Positions 43,001 through 50,513 are shown, numbered from the stretch's first letter. The stretch: DNA of 64,000 nucleotides from Agelas oroides (GCA_949130485.1 OX422184.1:19918824-19982823), one strand, 5' to 3'. The notes: generated from the sequence alone by a model not told the origin. Numbers and translations: made by a program.

Positions 43001-43757
43001 CGTTTACATAGCGCGTATGAGCCCCACCCTTAGCGGAACTTCAGCGCTACAGCGCGTCAAAACTTGGTGATGCGCTTGGGACTGCCACAATTTATTTATA
43101 AGGTGTCTGTTTCTTACCATCTGTAGCTGTCATCACTGTATAGGGTCCACTGAAAGGGCCTTCACCTACAGCTGTCTCAGCAGCAATTGTAAAGATGTAA
43201 GTGGTGTAGGGAGTGAGTGAATTGACTGTTATACTACTGTTGTCTGACAATAGCTGGAACATTTCCATACTGTCAGGCACAGTAATATTGATTATGTAGT
43301 GGATAATGACTCCATTTTGGTCTTCAAGTGATGGTGGGTTCCATATCAGGGAGAGTGAACGTGATGTCACCACTGACACACTGAAATCTTGAGGAAATCC
43401 ACTAGGAGCTGCAATGAAGAATGTAATATTGTTACCCACAAGACAAGCACTCAATGTTGTATATAAAGCAAGTTTTTGCACCTGCTTCAGCTGTCTGGAG
43501 TGTAAGTGTTGGAGAAAATGGTCCTGGTCCAATGATAACTGCAGATACAGCAATCTCATACGTGTATGATGGATGCAGTGAAGAAATGCTGAGGCCTGTG
43601 GTGTTTGCTGTGAACTGGAAGATGTTTGCAGTTTGGACTTCAGTTACATTCACAACATAGTATCTGACAATGGCAACATCTGGAGGGTTCCAATTTAGCT
43701 CAATAGTGGATGAGTTGACAACTGTGCCACTAACATTCCGTAGTGGAGCCTGCTGAA
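15844..43757 (-). CDS. FN3-rich receptor tyrosine kinase (gene-level, kinase part incomplete)
   Basis: Minus-strand gene model. From the N-terminal side it has 29 FN3 domains (43757 down to 28728), a transmembrane exon (28522-28663), a juxtamembrane exon (28333-28417), and kinase exons at 17272-17419, 16097-16209 and 15844-16009. Every single-exon FN3 is a multiple of three in length and phase 1-1, so domains can be gained or lost without shifting frame. Splice phases agree from the last FN3 through the juxtamembrane exon (1, then 2, then 0) and between the last two kinase exons. The HRDLAARN and ADFGL motifs are visible. The exon with the glycine loop and VAIK lysine, and everything after EKTGV, were not found. 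The link across 17.4-28.3 kb is inference from order, strand and architecture. The signal peptide is also unseen; sushi exons further upstream may or may not belong. Confidence 0.6.
16097..16209 (-). CDS. Kinase exon: catalytic loop
   Basis: 113 bp encoding [18 protein letters not shown] and [22 protein letters not shown] is the catalytic-loop signature of receptor tyrosine kinases. Acceptor GTCCAG (phase 0), donor GTATGT (phase 2). Confidence 0.88.
17189..17271. mobile_element. 83-bp fold-back element in a kinase exon
   Basis: Nearly perfect inverted repeat with arms of about 37 bp and one mismatch, outer ends CCTCAGAAAACAC and GTGTTTTCTGAGG. The inner part TAGCCTCGTTCCCAGGCTCT matches the fold-back family found elsewhere in this window. 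It interrupts the kinase reading frame. Confidence 0.8.
17272..17419 (-). CDS. Kinase exon: alpha-C to hinge, disrupted at its 3' end
   Basis: Encodes [20 protein letters not shown], then [12 protein letters not shown] and [13 protein letters not shown]. It includes the alpha-C region with its conserved Glu in FLKEC and the hinge. The spacer between GICL and IPFMANGS is shorter than usual. The frame then meets CTC AGA AAA CAC TAG (LRKH-stop) where an 83-bp fold-back element begins. On the far side an open stretch VEDEDIDL ends at a possible phase-0 donor, but in a shifted frame. Confidence 0.75.
17688..17760. repeat. 24-bp minisatellite, about 3 units
   Basis: Unit CATTTAAGCCATAAATGCCC plus CATC, with small differences between copies. 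Confidence 0.75.
17845..18316. mobile_element. MITE-like repeat, copy 1
   Basis: Shares long stretches with 23160-24030, for example AGGCAGCTGCCCAGTTCATC, and ends GGGAACGAGACTA. It contains an internal inverted repeat (17852 region against 18060 region, around CAGCTGCC). It is non-coding. Confidence 0.6.
18405..19010 (+). pseudogene. LINE 3' fragment: reverse transcriptase C-terminal part
   Basis: The frame opens [20 protein letters not shown], then [14 protein letters not shown]. This is the conserved C-terminal region of non-LTR retrotransposon polyproteins. It ends at a stop about 76 codons later and decayed sequence follows. The block ends in an AATAAATAAATAAATAAA tail (18991-19009), the usual 3' tail of such elements. 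It is 5'-truncated and dead. Confidence 0.7.
20196..20288 (-). mobile_element. hAT-like MITE terminal fragment
   Basis: Read on the minus strand it begins CAGGGCCGTAGCAAGC and runs into a GGGGGGTCTGGGGGG segment. The same type of end, GGCCGTAGACAAG, bounds the element at 50807-51389. The other end is not evident here. Confidence 0.35.
20738..21107. mobile_element. MITE with 43-bp terminal inverted repeats
   Basis: Left arm GGGTCTCAATACTTTCACGT (20739 on) and right arm ACGTGAAAGTAATGAGACCC (ending about 21106) pair over roughly 43 bp. The interior contains short TTAGGG-like repeats and a tRNA A-box-like stretch (GGTCTAATGGTTAGGGC). No target duplication is apparent and it has no coding capacity. 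Confidence 0.6.
21489..21554 (-). CDS. Possible first coding exon of an unrecognised gene
   Basis: Reads [19 protein letters not shown] and TCQ (22 codons) up to a good donor CCAG|GTGAAC, in a locally CpG-richer stretch. I do not recognise the family and found no partner exon. It could be chance. Confidence 0.2.
23160..24030. mobile_element. MITE-like repeat, copy 2 (expanded)
   Basis: Homologous to 17845-18316 at both ends. The middle is expanded by an AGTTTTAGTAAA-type minisatellite (about 23395-23720, unit near 45-50 bp). It ends ATAGTCTGAGAACGAGACTA. Confidence 0.55.
24389..24779. mobile_element. MITE, CAGTGGCGGAT family, copy 1
   Basis: Ends CAGTGGCGGATTTAGGGGGG and AAATCCGCCACTG, flanked by a 5-bp duplication CATAC (24384-24388, 24780-24784). 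A second copy with its own 5-bp duplication lies at 59601-59936. The termini resemble hAT elements; a 5-bp duplication fits hAT subgroups with short duplications. The assignment is inference. Confidence 0.75.
25390..25675. mobile_element. MITE with about 65-bp TIRs and 9-bp duplication
   Basis: Terminal inverted repeats begin TAGTCTTCTGCCC and end GGGTACGAGACTA. They are flanked by CTCCGCCTC on both sides (25381-25389 and 25676-25684). The TAGTCTCGT-like ends tie it to the fold-back family at 17189 and 46384. Confidence 0.75.
27210..27475. repeat. Diverged tandem duplication, about 150-bp period
   Basis: AACTAAAAGATTAGAAGCAA and GAGAGGGTACCACTCACTAA at 27210-27330 recur as ACTAAAAGGTTATAAGCAAC and GAAAGGGTACCACACACTAA at 27365-27475. 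Confidence 0.6.
28287..28318. repeat. (CA)n microsatellite
   Basis: ACACACACACACACACACAC interrupted by ATGCACACACAC, next to the juxtamembrane exon. Confidence 0.85.
28333..28417 (-). CDS. Juxtamembrane exon of the receptor
   Basis: 85 bp, entered in phase 2 and left in phase 0. Encodes [20 protein letters not shown] and AAALKNEK, following the basic stop-transfer stretch. TYSDI is a plausible phosphotyrosine docking site (inference). Acceptor TATAG, donor GTTTGC. Confidence 0.65.
28522..28663 (-). CDS. Transmembrane exon of the receptor
   Basis: Encodes [10 protein letters not shown], then a hydrophobic stretch [20 protein letters not shown] continuing IVVAALI, then [10 protein letters not shown]. 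This is a single-pass helix followed by a basic cluster, giving an extracellular N-terminus and cytoplasmic C-terminus. Phase 1 entry matches the last FN3 exon and phase 2 exit matches the juxtamembrane exon. Confidence 0.85.
28728..28806 (-). CDS. FN3 domain 29, third part (membrane-proximal)
   Basis: Encodes [20 protein letters not shown] and SVGEQP, the F and G strands of an FN3 domain. It is the only FN3 in the array split across exons (79 + 108 + 149 bp = 336 bp). Confidence 0.75.
29564..29671 (-). CDS. FN3 domain 29, second part
   Basis: Encodes [20 protein letters not shown] and [16 protein letters not shown]. The L.PGLTYTF segment is the typical E-F region before the next exon. Donor GTAGGT, acceptor ATGTAG. 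Confidence 0.75.
29973..30121 (-). CDS. FN3 domain 29, first part
   Basis: Encodes [20 protein letters not shown], then [20 protein letters not shown]. It has the canonical P..P, W..P and NG.I..Y positions of an FN3 A-C strand segment. Acceptor TGTCAG. Confidence 0.85.
30260..30306 (-). pseudogene. FN3 exon remnant (copy of the domain 13 end)
   Basis: After CGTAC, the sequence CATCTTCCATGGTTATCTGA plus GATAGACTTATGCTGTATGG closely matches the start of 37586-37876, but the rest of the exon is gone. It marks the edge of the segmental duplication. Confidence 0.6.
30340..30627 (-). CDS. FN3 domain 28
   Basis: 288 bp, phase 1-1. Opens [20 protein letters not shown] and has [15 protein letters not shown]. 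Near-identical paralogue at 37958-38242, part of the duplicated block. Confidence 0.88.
30698..30988 (-). CDS. FN3 domain 27
   Basis: 291 bp. Contains [20 protein letters not shown] and [21 protein letters not shown] truncated paralogue is at 38671-38753. Intron boundaries are TTGCTTAC and CTACAGGAC on the plus strand. Confidence 0.85.
31086..31370 (-). CDS. FN3 domain 26
   Basis: 285 bp. Opens [20 protein letters not shown], then [18 protein letters not shown]. It has no counterpart in the second duplication block, where it is deleted. Confidence 0.88.
31697..31987 (-). CDS. FN3 domain 25
   Basis: 291 bp. Contains [20 protein letters not shown] and [20 protein letters not shown]. It is also missing from the second block. 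Confidence 0.88.
32089..32379 (-). CDS. FN3 domain 24
   Basis: 291 bp. Opens [20 protein letters not shown], then [18 protein letters not shown]. Only a 42-bp remnant of its paralogue survives at 38811-38852. Confidence 0.88.
32452..32742 (-). CDS. FN3 domain 23
   Basis: 291 bp. Contains [20 protein letters not shown] and [20 protein letters not shown]. Close paralogue at 38903-39193. Confidence 0.9.
33036..33323 (-). CDS. FN3 domain 22
   Basis: 288 bp. Contains [20 protein letters not shown] and [20 protein letters not shown]. Close paralogue at 39302-39589. Confidence 0.9.
33430..33585 (-). repeat. tRNA-derived SINE-like repeat
   Basis: Minus strand shows an A-box-like TAGGTCAGTTACAGAGC (33544-33560) and a B-box-like GGTTCAATTCC (33507-33517) at tRNA spacing, with extra sequence beyond. 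It lies in an FN3 intron and the tRNA fold is not intact. Confidence 0.5.
33705..33995 (-). CDS. FN3 domain 21
   Basis: 291 bp. Contains [20 protein letters not shown] and [20 protein letters not shown]. Paralogue at 39840-40130. Confidence 0.9.
34320..34607 (-). CDS. FN3 domain 20
   Basis: 288 bp with an unusual GTGGGT donor shared with its paralogue at 40406-40693. Contains [20 protein letters not shown] and [20 protein letters not shown]. Confidence 0.88.
34691..34978 (-). CDS. FN3 domain 19
   Basis: 288 bp. Contains [20 protein letters not shown] and [20 protein letters not shown]. Paralogue at 40766-41053. Confidence 0.9.
35041..35328 (-). CDS. FN3 domain 18
   Basis: 288 bp. Contains [20 protein letters not shown] and [20 protein letters not shown]. 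Very close paralogue at 41123-41410. Confidence 0.9.
35635..35922 (-). CDS. FN3 domain 17
   Basis: 288 bp. Contains [20 protein letters not shown] and [20 protein letters not shown]. Outside the duplicated block. Confidence 0.88.
36132..36428 (-). CDS. FN3 domain 16
   Basis: 297 bp. Contains [20 protein letters not shown] and [20 protein letters not shown]. Confidence 0.88.
36527..36814 (-). CDS. FN3 domain 15
   Basis: 288 bp, donor GTTAGT. Contains [20 protein letters not shown] and [20 protein letters not shown]. Confidence 0.85.
37032..37319 (-). CDS. FN3 domain 14
   Basis: 288 bp. Contains [20 protein letters not shown] and [20 protein letters not shown]. Confidence 0.9.
37586..37876 (-). 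CDS. FN3 domain 13
   Basis: 291 bp. Contains [20 protein letters not shown] and [21 protein letters not shown] short remnant of a duplicate sits at 30260-30306. Confidence 0.85.
37958..38242 (-). CDS. FN3 domain 12
   Basis: 285 bp, one codon shorter than its paralogue 30340-30627. Contains [20 protein letters not shown] and [20 protein letters not shown]. Confidence 0.88.
38326..38655. mobile_element. Tigger/pogo-like MITE with TA duplication
   Basis: Ends CAGTAAAACCTCTCTTATC and GATAAGGGAGGTTCTACTG, flanked by TA on each side. The paralogous intron at about 30674-30697 reads AATGCACTATATACTTGC without the insert, so it is a natural empty site. That confirms the ends and the TA duplication. 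Confidence 0.85.
38671..38753 (-). pseudogene. Truncated FN3 exon (paralogue of domain 27)
   Basis: Matches the 3' part of exon 30698-30988 ([18 protein letters not shown]) up to GTGTATGTG, where homology stops abruptly. The remaining 200 bp of the domain are deleted, so it cannot encode an FN3 fold. Confidence 0.75.
38811..38852 (-). pseudogene. FN3 exon remnant (paralogue of domain 24)
   Basis: CATCATGAAAAGTGATGGTT and following bases match the 3' end of exon 32089-32379, then homology jumps to the intron before 32452. This is an internal deletion of the second block. Confidence 0.65.
38903..39193 (-). CDS. FN3 domain 11
   Basis: 291 bp. Contains [20 protein letters not shown] and [20 protein letters not shown], nearly identical to 32452-32742. 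Confidence 0.9.
39302..39589 (-). CDS. FN3 domain 10
   Basis: 288 bp, paralogue of 33036-33323. Contains [20 protein letters not shown]. Confidence 0.88.
39840..40130 (-). CDS. FN3 domain 9
   Basis: 291 bp, paralogue of 33705-33995. Contains [20 protein letters not shown] and [20 protein letters not shown]. Confidence 0.9.
40406..40693 (-). CDS. FN3 domain 8
   Basis: 288 bp, paralogue of 34320-34607. Contains [20 protein letters not shown]. The core Trp region reads [19 protein letters not shown]. Confidence 0.88.
40766..41053 (-). CDS. FN3 domain 7
   Basis: 288 bp, paralogue of 34691-34978. Contains [20 protein letters not shown] and [20 protein letters not shown]. Confidence 0.9.
41123..41410 (-). 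CDS. FN3 domain 6
   Basis: 288 bp, paralogue of 35041-35328 and the last recognisable exon of the duplicated block. Contains [20 protein letters not shown]. Confidence 0.9.
41682..41975 (-). CDS. FN3 domain 5
   Basis: 294 bp. Contains [20 protein letters not shown] and [20 protein letters not shown]. Single copy. Confidence 0.88.
42061..42336 (-). CDS. FN3 domain 4
   Basis: 276 bp. Contains [20 protein letters not shown] and [20 protein letters not shown]. Confidence 0.88.
42410..42766 (-). CDS. FN3 domain 3 (long)
   Basis: 357 bp, about 23 residues longer than its neighbours. The extra length is in the C'-E loop ([20 protein letters not shown]). Contains [20 protein letters not shown] and [20 protein letters not shown]. 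Confidence 0.88.
42864..43088. mobile_element. MITE with GTGGCAGTCCC ends
   Basis: 225-bp inverted-repeat element in an FN3 intron. Ends GTGGCAGTCCC and GGGACTGCCAC, with further inner pairing such as AGCGCTACAGCGCG. No clear target duplication is seen. Confidence 0.65.
43118..43408 (-). CDS. FN3 domain 2
   Basis: 291 bp. Contains [20 protein letters not shown] and [20 protein letters not shown]. Confidence 0.9.
43482..43757 (-). CDS. FN3 domain 1 (most N-terminal seen)
   Basis: 276 bp, phase 1-1, donor GTGCAA. Contains [20 protein letters not shown] and [20 protein letters not shown]. Nothing FN3-like lies further upstream, so the next exon on this side is unknown. The nearest phase-compatible exon is the sushi exon at 47019. 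Confidence 0.88.
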
Positions 43758-46659
43758 CTATAGAAAATGGAATGACAACAAAATTAATATTAACATCAGA
43801 TGCAATGTTTGCAAACCACAAATCACTATAACTCCAGAAGTTAATCAAGCATGTGAATGGGCAAAAATGTTATGCAACACAAGCTTGTCTATCTCATATC
43901 TCAGCAGCCATATCTTACCTCAATATGGCTGCTGACAACTGTGCTCCAATTGCACGTAGCAACCCATATTATACTCTACAGCAATATTTATAGTTTTCCT
44001 AAACCTCAGAGTTAGCCCTGACAGTTATGTGTGATGATTGCTATCCTAGGCAAGAAGAGGTGGGGTGCCAACATTGAGGTAGCCACACAGAAGCGTCCTA
44101 GTCGCACCTTTGTAAAGCTATGTTTGGATGCTATTATTTGCTACACTGCTGGAGATAAAAGGTCTGTACTACTCACAAAGGGAGTGTTATGGAAGTGCTT
44201 CTCCAAGGGTGCCATCTGAATGTGCAGAACCTCCTTCACCAGTAACTCCTGTCTCCTGCCATGGTCCAGGAGGCTCTGCAAATCCATGGAAAGGAAGTTC
44301 TGCACATCCAGATGATACCCTCAGAGGAGCACTTCAACTAAGATGAAGGACTGAAAGTCCCTGGCTGCTGGACTGCTGTGATGAGGAGGCAGGAGGGGGG
44401 GAGTAATCCTCACCCACCTTTGACCTCCAATGACATATGTCCTTAGTAGTGTGTGGCTGTAAAGAATGGTGTTTGTTCACACTTCTTCCCTTGTGCCCTG
44501 ATGACATTCAGTTGTTATGTTGACACAAGTTTTCTGATTTCAAGTTGGCAACAGAGCATAATGTTTCAATTTATGCAGGAGTTAATGAGAAGCTACAGGT
44601 AAGCATAAATGAATGCAAAATAAGCCTGCCCATTTGTACTGTTCCATCAATGCATATCACTAGCAGGTGGTCTCTGTCTAAGCAGCTGCTTGCCTCGATG
44701 CTCAGCACCTTAGCTGCTCTTTTACTACAAGGGTTTAAAAACATTAAACATGGAAAAAGATATAAGGATGGCATGCCAAAAGTATAGAAACGTTTCATGT
44801 GTAAATGACGGTGAGTATTAAATGCAACTCACAAAATTAATGATCTATATACTCACTGTCATTTACAGATGAAAACTTTTTGTGTTTAACTCTCTTCCAT
44901 GATGCTTTGGGGAAAGCCTATGTGTTTTGCTGGTTGTAAAATCACTCAAAGACGTACGCTGGGCAGCTTATAATGCCTTCGTGGTTGAATATTGCGTGTC
45001 CGCACCATCCCTATATAGAGAGTCTACTGACTCGCTGATAGTCCTAGAGAGGGGAAACACCAACAAACTAACAGCAATAATTCCAGTTCATGAGGGATAA
45101 TTTTTCAAAAAGAGAAGCCATAAATCAGTACAATGTCAAAAGTGTGACTTTTGGTGCTATGGACCCTAAAGGGCCAAAATATATAACAACATAACAACAA
45201 CGAAACGTGCATGCCACATAGCAATGGGTAATAGGAAAATTGCTACCCAGCTTTTATGCAGATGGCTCATCCAAGCAGCACCAGCAAGCACATGTTGCTT
45301 GAAGAGGCAATCAGACTAGGAAAAGATGGAACATAAGCACCTTACTGTGTGACTTGTACAGTGCAGAGGGTGGCAGAGATTTTCTTGTTAGCTTCTTGGT
45401 TTGATTGCGCAAATTGAATCACTGCAGGTTTGATTGTGCAAATGAATCGCTGCAGACCTCTCAAGTCTATCATGCATGTGTGAGACACATTTACATGTCA
45501 TTTCATGCTCACACATATGCACAAAGAAATCTACGGATAGACCTGGCTGTGCAACTTGTACCTACCTCGCTAGCCACACCCCATTCTGCTAAGCTCATTC
45601 GCAAGCCCACAATGGCAGACAAACCCTTCATAGTTTTGTTCGTCTAGGTTAAGCACTATGAACAGTATTTGCAAACACAAAAGTTTAACACATGTAGGCC
45701 CTTGACCATGAGAGGTCATGATTATCTCAACATAGATGCTTGACAGAGTCTCCTCATTTGGGACAAATCTTACTCATTATGAGGTGAAGCCTCACTCAAG
45801 TGAGATTGCTGACCTTGAGAGGTCTGTAGCTGTAAAATTGAGATGTGTTGTGACTTACCACACAGCTTGGAGAAAGCATGGATTTTATCCTGCATGCACA
45901 TGTGTAAAGCGGGGTTAAGCAATCATTATGTCTGTCTATCAGTGTCTCCTTGTCTATCATCTTGAAAAATCACTCAAACAGGTTATTAAATAGCTTTATG
46001 GTTTAGATATATTATGACAGTCACAGTGGAAAATTTTGCATCTTAGGGCATCAGTACATAAAAATGACTGCTCTATTTCATTCATTTTCTCATTATCATG
46101 AGTTCCTAGACTGCATGTCCCTGTACCCAAACTACAAACCTATATCATCTTGATATGGATATTGATGAAGCTGGTACTTCAATATTGTCCAACAGAGTTG
46201 CTATAATAATGAAACTAAAGTGTTTACACTTTCACCTATGCATTTAATTACATCTTACCTGTCATGTGACAGAAATGGGTGGGCTGCAATTAGCAGCATA
46301 AACAAACATAGATGCTCATAAATATAATTTTCCCAGGTAGCTGAAATAACCTTACTGACTAACTCATACCACAGCAGGTAGACTAGCCTTGTTCCCAGGC
46401 CTCCCCGGCTCCAGCTTTTGATCGCTTGCAGCAAGCGATCAAAACTGGAGCTGGGGAAGGCCTGGGAACAAGGCTAGGTAGACAGCGCGAATTCCTCAGA
46501 GAAGGTACTCTATGAGGCAAATTGCTAGGCCTCAACAAGCTGGCAGTGGGAGTGTCTACAACAATCTACGTAGCAGAAACACACCTTGGTGCCCATTGAT
46601 TAAAATGCAGTTGGTAAGATAATGAATATCAAAGTACAAATTCTGTATCGCTCAACCTT
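43758..46659. other. Interval without a recognised gene
   Basis: No FN3 or sushi exon here. A short palindrome around 43901-43935 (CAGCAGCCATAT / ATATGGCTGCTG) and the fold-back element at 46384 are present. If the FN3 receptor is independent of the sushi exons, its signal-peptide exon should be here on the minus strand; none was convincing. Confidence 0.4.
46384..46476. mobile_element. Fold-back element with 7-bp target duplication
   Basis: 93-bp near-perfect hairpin, ends TAGCCTTGTTCCCAGGCC and GGCCTGGGAACAAGGCTA. It is flanked by GGTAGAC at 46377-46383 and 46477-46483. Same terminal motif as 17189-17271 and 25390-25675. Confidence 0.8.
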
Positions 46660-47018
46660 TTATTCACAACACTCCATGTGGCCATCTCCATGGAAGACAT
46701 GGGGTGTGTCACCAAGCCCTACAATTTTGTCGTGTACAGATGCATACAAACCAAATGTAACTAGCAATGTTGTGGTTGTATAAAACTCAAACCAATACCT
46801 TCTGGTACCACTTGAGCCAGTCAAGCCACCCCAGGACTTAACTATGCTGAAAATATCTTTTATTAGTAGTGTGCTGCTCACTTCAAGCATACCAGTGTAA
46901 TGAAAATTTGTGCTCATATATGCAGTAAGTGAGCTCCACTTCCACGTTACACAGACAGCCTGACTGAACCTAAGTCTTGCCCTTGCTCTGCACATGCACA
47001 CATATGATAACAACATAC
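46660..47018 (-). CDS. Possible 3'-terminal coding sequence after sushi exon 1
   Basis: The frame of the sushi exon at 47019-47195 stays open for about 120 further codons and ends GDTPHVFHGDGHMECCE-stop, where GAATAAA supplies both the TAA stop and a polyadenylation signal (46659-46664). The text (RRYWFEFYTTTTLLVTFGLY, then SVHDKIVGLG) looks protein-like, but I recognise no family and no phase-1 acceptor fits well. It may be chance read-through of an intron. Confidence 0.3.
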
Positions 47019-47195
47019 CTTGACAAGTAGGTGCACTTCTGGACCACACTCCTGTAGTTTGACACATGCGAGTACTGTCTCCTACCAGACTGTAGCCTGT
47101 ATTACAACTGTAGGTGGCTGTCCGACCAAATGTTGTCCCAGCAGTGTGACTAACTCGGCCATTGGCAGGATTAGTCAGAGTGCCACAGTTCACAA
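47019..47195 (-). CDS. Sushi/CCP exon 1
   Basis: 177 bp, phase 1-1. Reads NCGTLTNPANGRVSHTAGTT, then ATYSCNTGYSLVGDSTRMCQ, GVWSRSAPTCQ. It has four cysteines and the conserved Trp, a complete complement-control module. Acceptor AACAG, donor GTATGT. Confidence 0.88.
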
Positions 47196-47720
47196 CTGTT
47201 AAAAGGAGACATACATCATCTTCCTATAAATGTAAGCTAGTTAGTATTTCAAATATAGTTTAAGAGCCACCAATTCCATTGCAGCTATGACTTATACCAC
47301 ACGTATCCTTCCCTGGGGGTGGTGGTGTAAAATAGCGTGCAGGAACCTTCAGGTTGAAAGTATAATGTAGCTACCTGATTGAAGCTGAACTTTGACAGAG
47401 AGTGTTTCCTAACTGCTATAAAGGTGTAAAAATGCTGCACGTGCTTCATGGGAAAACAGCCTGATGATTCTTGCTTCCGGAGACCCTGTAAGCTAGGTGG
47501 CAGTACCAATGCAGTCCACGCTTCTCTATGGCCAGAATCATACCTGGAGTTCTTCTTGTAGCATACCCTTCCAAATGTTTGTGTATCCATTCAGTATATA
47601 TACAGTACCCAAGTTATTGTTCTTGTGCATATCCACGCAGGTAGAGAAGGATCGCCTTGTAACTTGGACAGAACTAAATGTTTGCCTCTGTTGTACACAT
47701 GGATGGTAATAACAGCATAC

Positions 47721-47897
47721 CTTGACAGGTAGGTGCACTATCAGACCACACTCCTGTAGCTTGACAAGTGCGAGTACTCCCTCCTACCAGGTTGTAGCCT
47801 GTATTACAACTGTAGGTGGCTGTCCGACCAAATGTTGTCCCAGCAGTGTGACTAACTTGGCCATTGGCAGGATAAGTCAGAGTGCCACAGTTCACAG
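47721..47897 (-). CDS. Sushi/CCP exon 2
   Basis: 177 bp, phase 1-1. Differs from exon 1 at few positions (NLVGGSTRTCQATGVWSDSA). Intron sequence on both sides is shared with the 53.2-kb copy, showing duplication of exon plus flanks. Confidence 0.88.
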
Positions 47898-49886
47898 CTG
47901 TTAAAGGGAGACATGCATCATCTACACGTAAATGTATTTTACTTAACAACTGGAGTGAAGAGTCATTAGTTCCTTTACTGCTATGACAAGTATACAAGAT
48001 GCATTCTGCTTGGAGGGGAGGAGGATGTCTACACATGGCACAAGAGAAGAGAAGGCACATGCCAGGGTGGCAGTATCAATGAATTACTCATTCCACGATG
48101 CCAGGAATTATAAAGTTCTGTCATTGAAGAACATGATATTCTGATTCTTGCTTAAAGTTGTGGTCTTGTTTCCAGGTAGCTGGAATATCCTGTCAATCAT
48201 TGTGCTGGCAGAAATTGAACAGTAGCAGCTATTTTCCAGTCTTGCTCAGAGTTCACTTACCCATCAGGTTAATGAAACTACCAAAGACAATGTTTCCTCA
48301 TCTCGTGGCTACTGCTTTAGTTCTGAGGCTCCCTCACAACAGTGTATAGTGGGCTCTCACTCTAGTTATGTGTAACCTCTGGCCCTATCCTTTTACTCAG
48401 GTCTGCGTTAATAAGTGTACCATTTACAATGAAAAATCTACATGATGAAAAGACAACCCACTTTGCTTCATGCATGGACAAAGAAAAGGTAAGAGAAGAA
48501 AGTGAGGGTGAAAGACTGAGTTTCCGTACTGATTTAACTCTTTAAGCACCGTAACTGGGAATCTTTATTAGGCTATGGATACCTTCCTTGCGTATTTCCA
48601 TTTCTGCTTAGAGCTAGCACTGGAAACTTGAGCCAAACTTTATTGACACATTCTCCTTGGGAGTTCATGACCTTAGCCACACCCAGTCATTAGCGAGCAT
48701 TCAATAGTCAGGGCTCTCTGACCAGAGAACGCTCCTCCAGACTAAAAGCCGCCTAAAATGCCAGAAATGGAGTCCCTACAAGGTTAAAGGAGTGTTTTCT
48801 ATGATTTTTTACACACGAAAGCAGACAAATGGCCCACCTGGCACTGACCAGGGCCTTTCTACAGCCAGCTACAACAGCCACCATGCAGTCACCCAGCACT
48901 GTTACCCAGAGGGGTGCAACCACCCACCTCCCCTCTCACCCTTTCTGCTAGCGCAGAACCTATCTTCAAAACAGATTGCACCAACTGATAACATGCGGCC
49001 AAAGTCGACGATGCCAAAAAGCATCATTGGTGGTCAAAGGGTTAAGTGAAAATGATGCAGAGAGTATGCATGCATTTTCTAATTGTACAGCAAAGTGCTG
49101 TTTTAGTAAAGAAAAGTCTTTTGGAACTCTTTACAAGTGAACACTAGTGACATTGGCTGCAATGAAATGGAACTTTCAGCTACAGTGGTATATAGATAAT
49201 TCCCCTGGGTAAGTATCTACAGAAAGGAGTACTGCCCTTAGTGTCCATTCCCCCAAGCCCTAATGATGTACAACTTGACATAACTTGATATCAGTTAGCA
49301 AAATAGGCATTTCCAAAAGCTGGCTTTGATAACCAGTGAAAGGTTGCAGAAAAATTCAAGGATGATGAAGGCTCACATGTTCACAGGGAGGCCAAAATGA
49401 AGTGGGTGGCTTGGAGAAAGCTAATATTTGAAGTGTAGATAAGTTATGAGATGGCACAACTGCAAATCATCTCAAGACAAGAACTTTTGACCCAGTTAAG
49501 TGTGATTGTTTCCATTACTCAGCAGAGCCTTGCAATTACAGAGGCAGCCTTCAACAACTACTGTAAACAAAACCGAAGTTTTTAAAAGCTGGGTTACAAA
49601 ACTCAATATGCAAGCCATCAGATGGTTGACAAAATTCAAGACCTCAGTGTGCTGCATAATCTTTTAAAGGAAGCAACTAGCCTTGTATGGTTCCTAATTG
49701 TTGTAGATGAGGCTATAGATGTTGTCAATAGTACTCGGCTGAACTTGTCATGGGGTTAGTGATGACTATGAAGTTCACACACACTCTGTTGCATTGTACA
49801 GGGTGCCTGATACAAAAGCAGGAATTGATGAAATGGGAAGATACTGCTAGTGGAGGTAGCATTCAATAAGATAAAAACACTGCTGC

Positions 49887-50513
49887 TTTTGTCAATTTCG
49901 CTTTGTCAATTCCCGCTTTGTCAACTTACCACTTTATTAATTTCCACTTTGTCAATGCTGACAAAGTGGGAATGGAAACTTGACAAATGGGAATTGACCA
50001 AGTTGGAAGAGTTATACATTTAATGGACCACTTTGGGACAGACACACTTTGATAGGCAAAAGTTCAAATGATCACATACAGACAGCAGCCAAATTGCCTC
50101 GCCTTTGAGAAGGTCTACGAAGCTGAGATCAGATGGAAATTGAATTTGCAGTTGTTCTGTCAGCTGTTCACAGTACATGCGTTTTCGTTTGTCTATGCTG
50201 CTGAACAAAACAACTGTCACTTACAATCACTTCTTTGGAAGCTCAAAATGCTGCCTAGAAAGCCTCCACCAAAGCTTCAGTAATTCTACATATCTCACTT
50301 TGGAGGAGACATTATTCATTCCATTGTTGATGTTGCATAGAACGTATCCAGTTTCTGTAGTAATTGCATGTATAGTAGCTATGGTTATGCAAATCAGCTT
50401 TCTAGTTTATATACATCTTAATTTCCCACTTAGTCAACTTCCCATCAATTACCACTTTGTCAATGTTGAAAATGTGGGAATTGACAAATGGGAATTGATG
50501 AAGTGAGAATTCG
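49887..50513. repeat. Inverted-repeat block built from TTTGTCAATTCCC motifs
   Basis: CTTTGTCAATTCCCGCTTTG and its complement recur around 49890-50010 and again at 50415-50513, forming nested inverted repeats inside the degenerate hAT copy. Probably a MITE with fold-back ends. Confidence 0.4.

Noticed and set aside
44028..45060. Possible retrotransposon fragments (for example a VVEYCVSAPSLYRESTDS-like stretch near 44990)
   Set aside because: Resemblance to reverse transcriptase tails is weak and frames are short.
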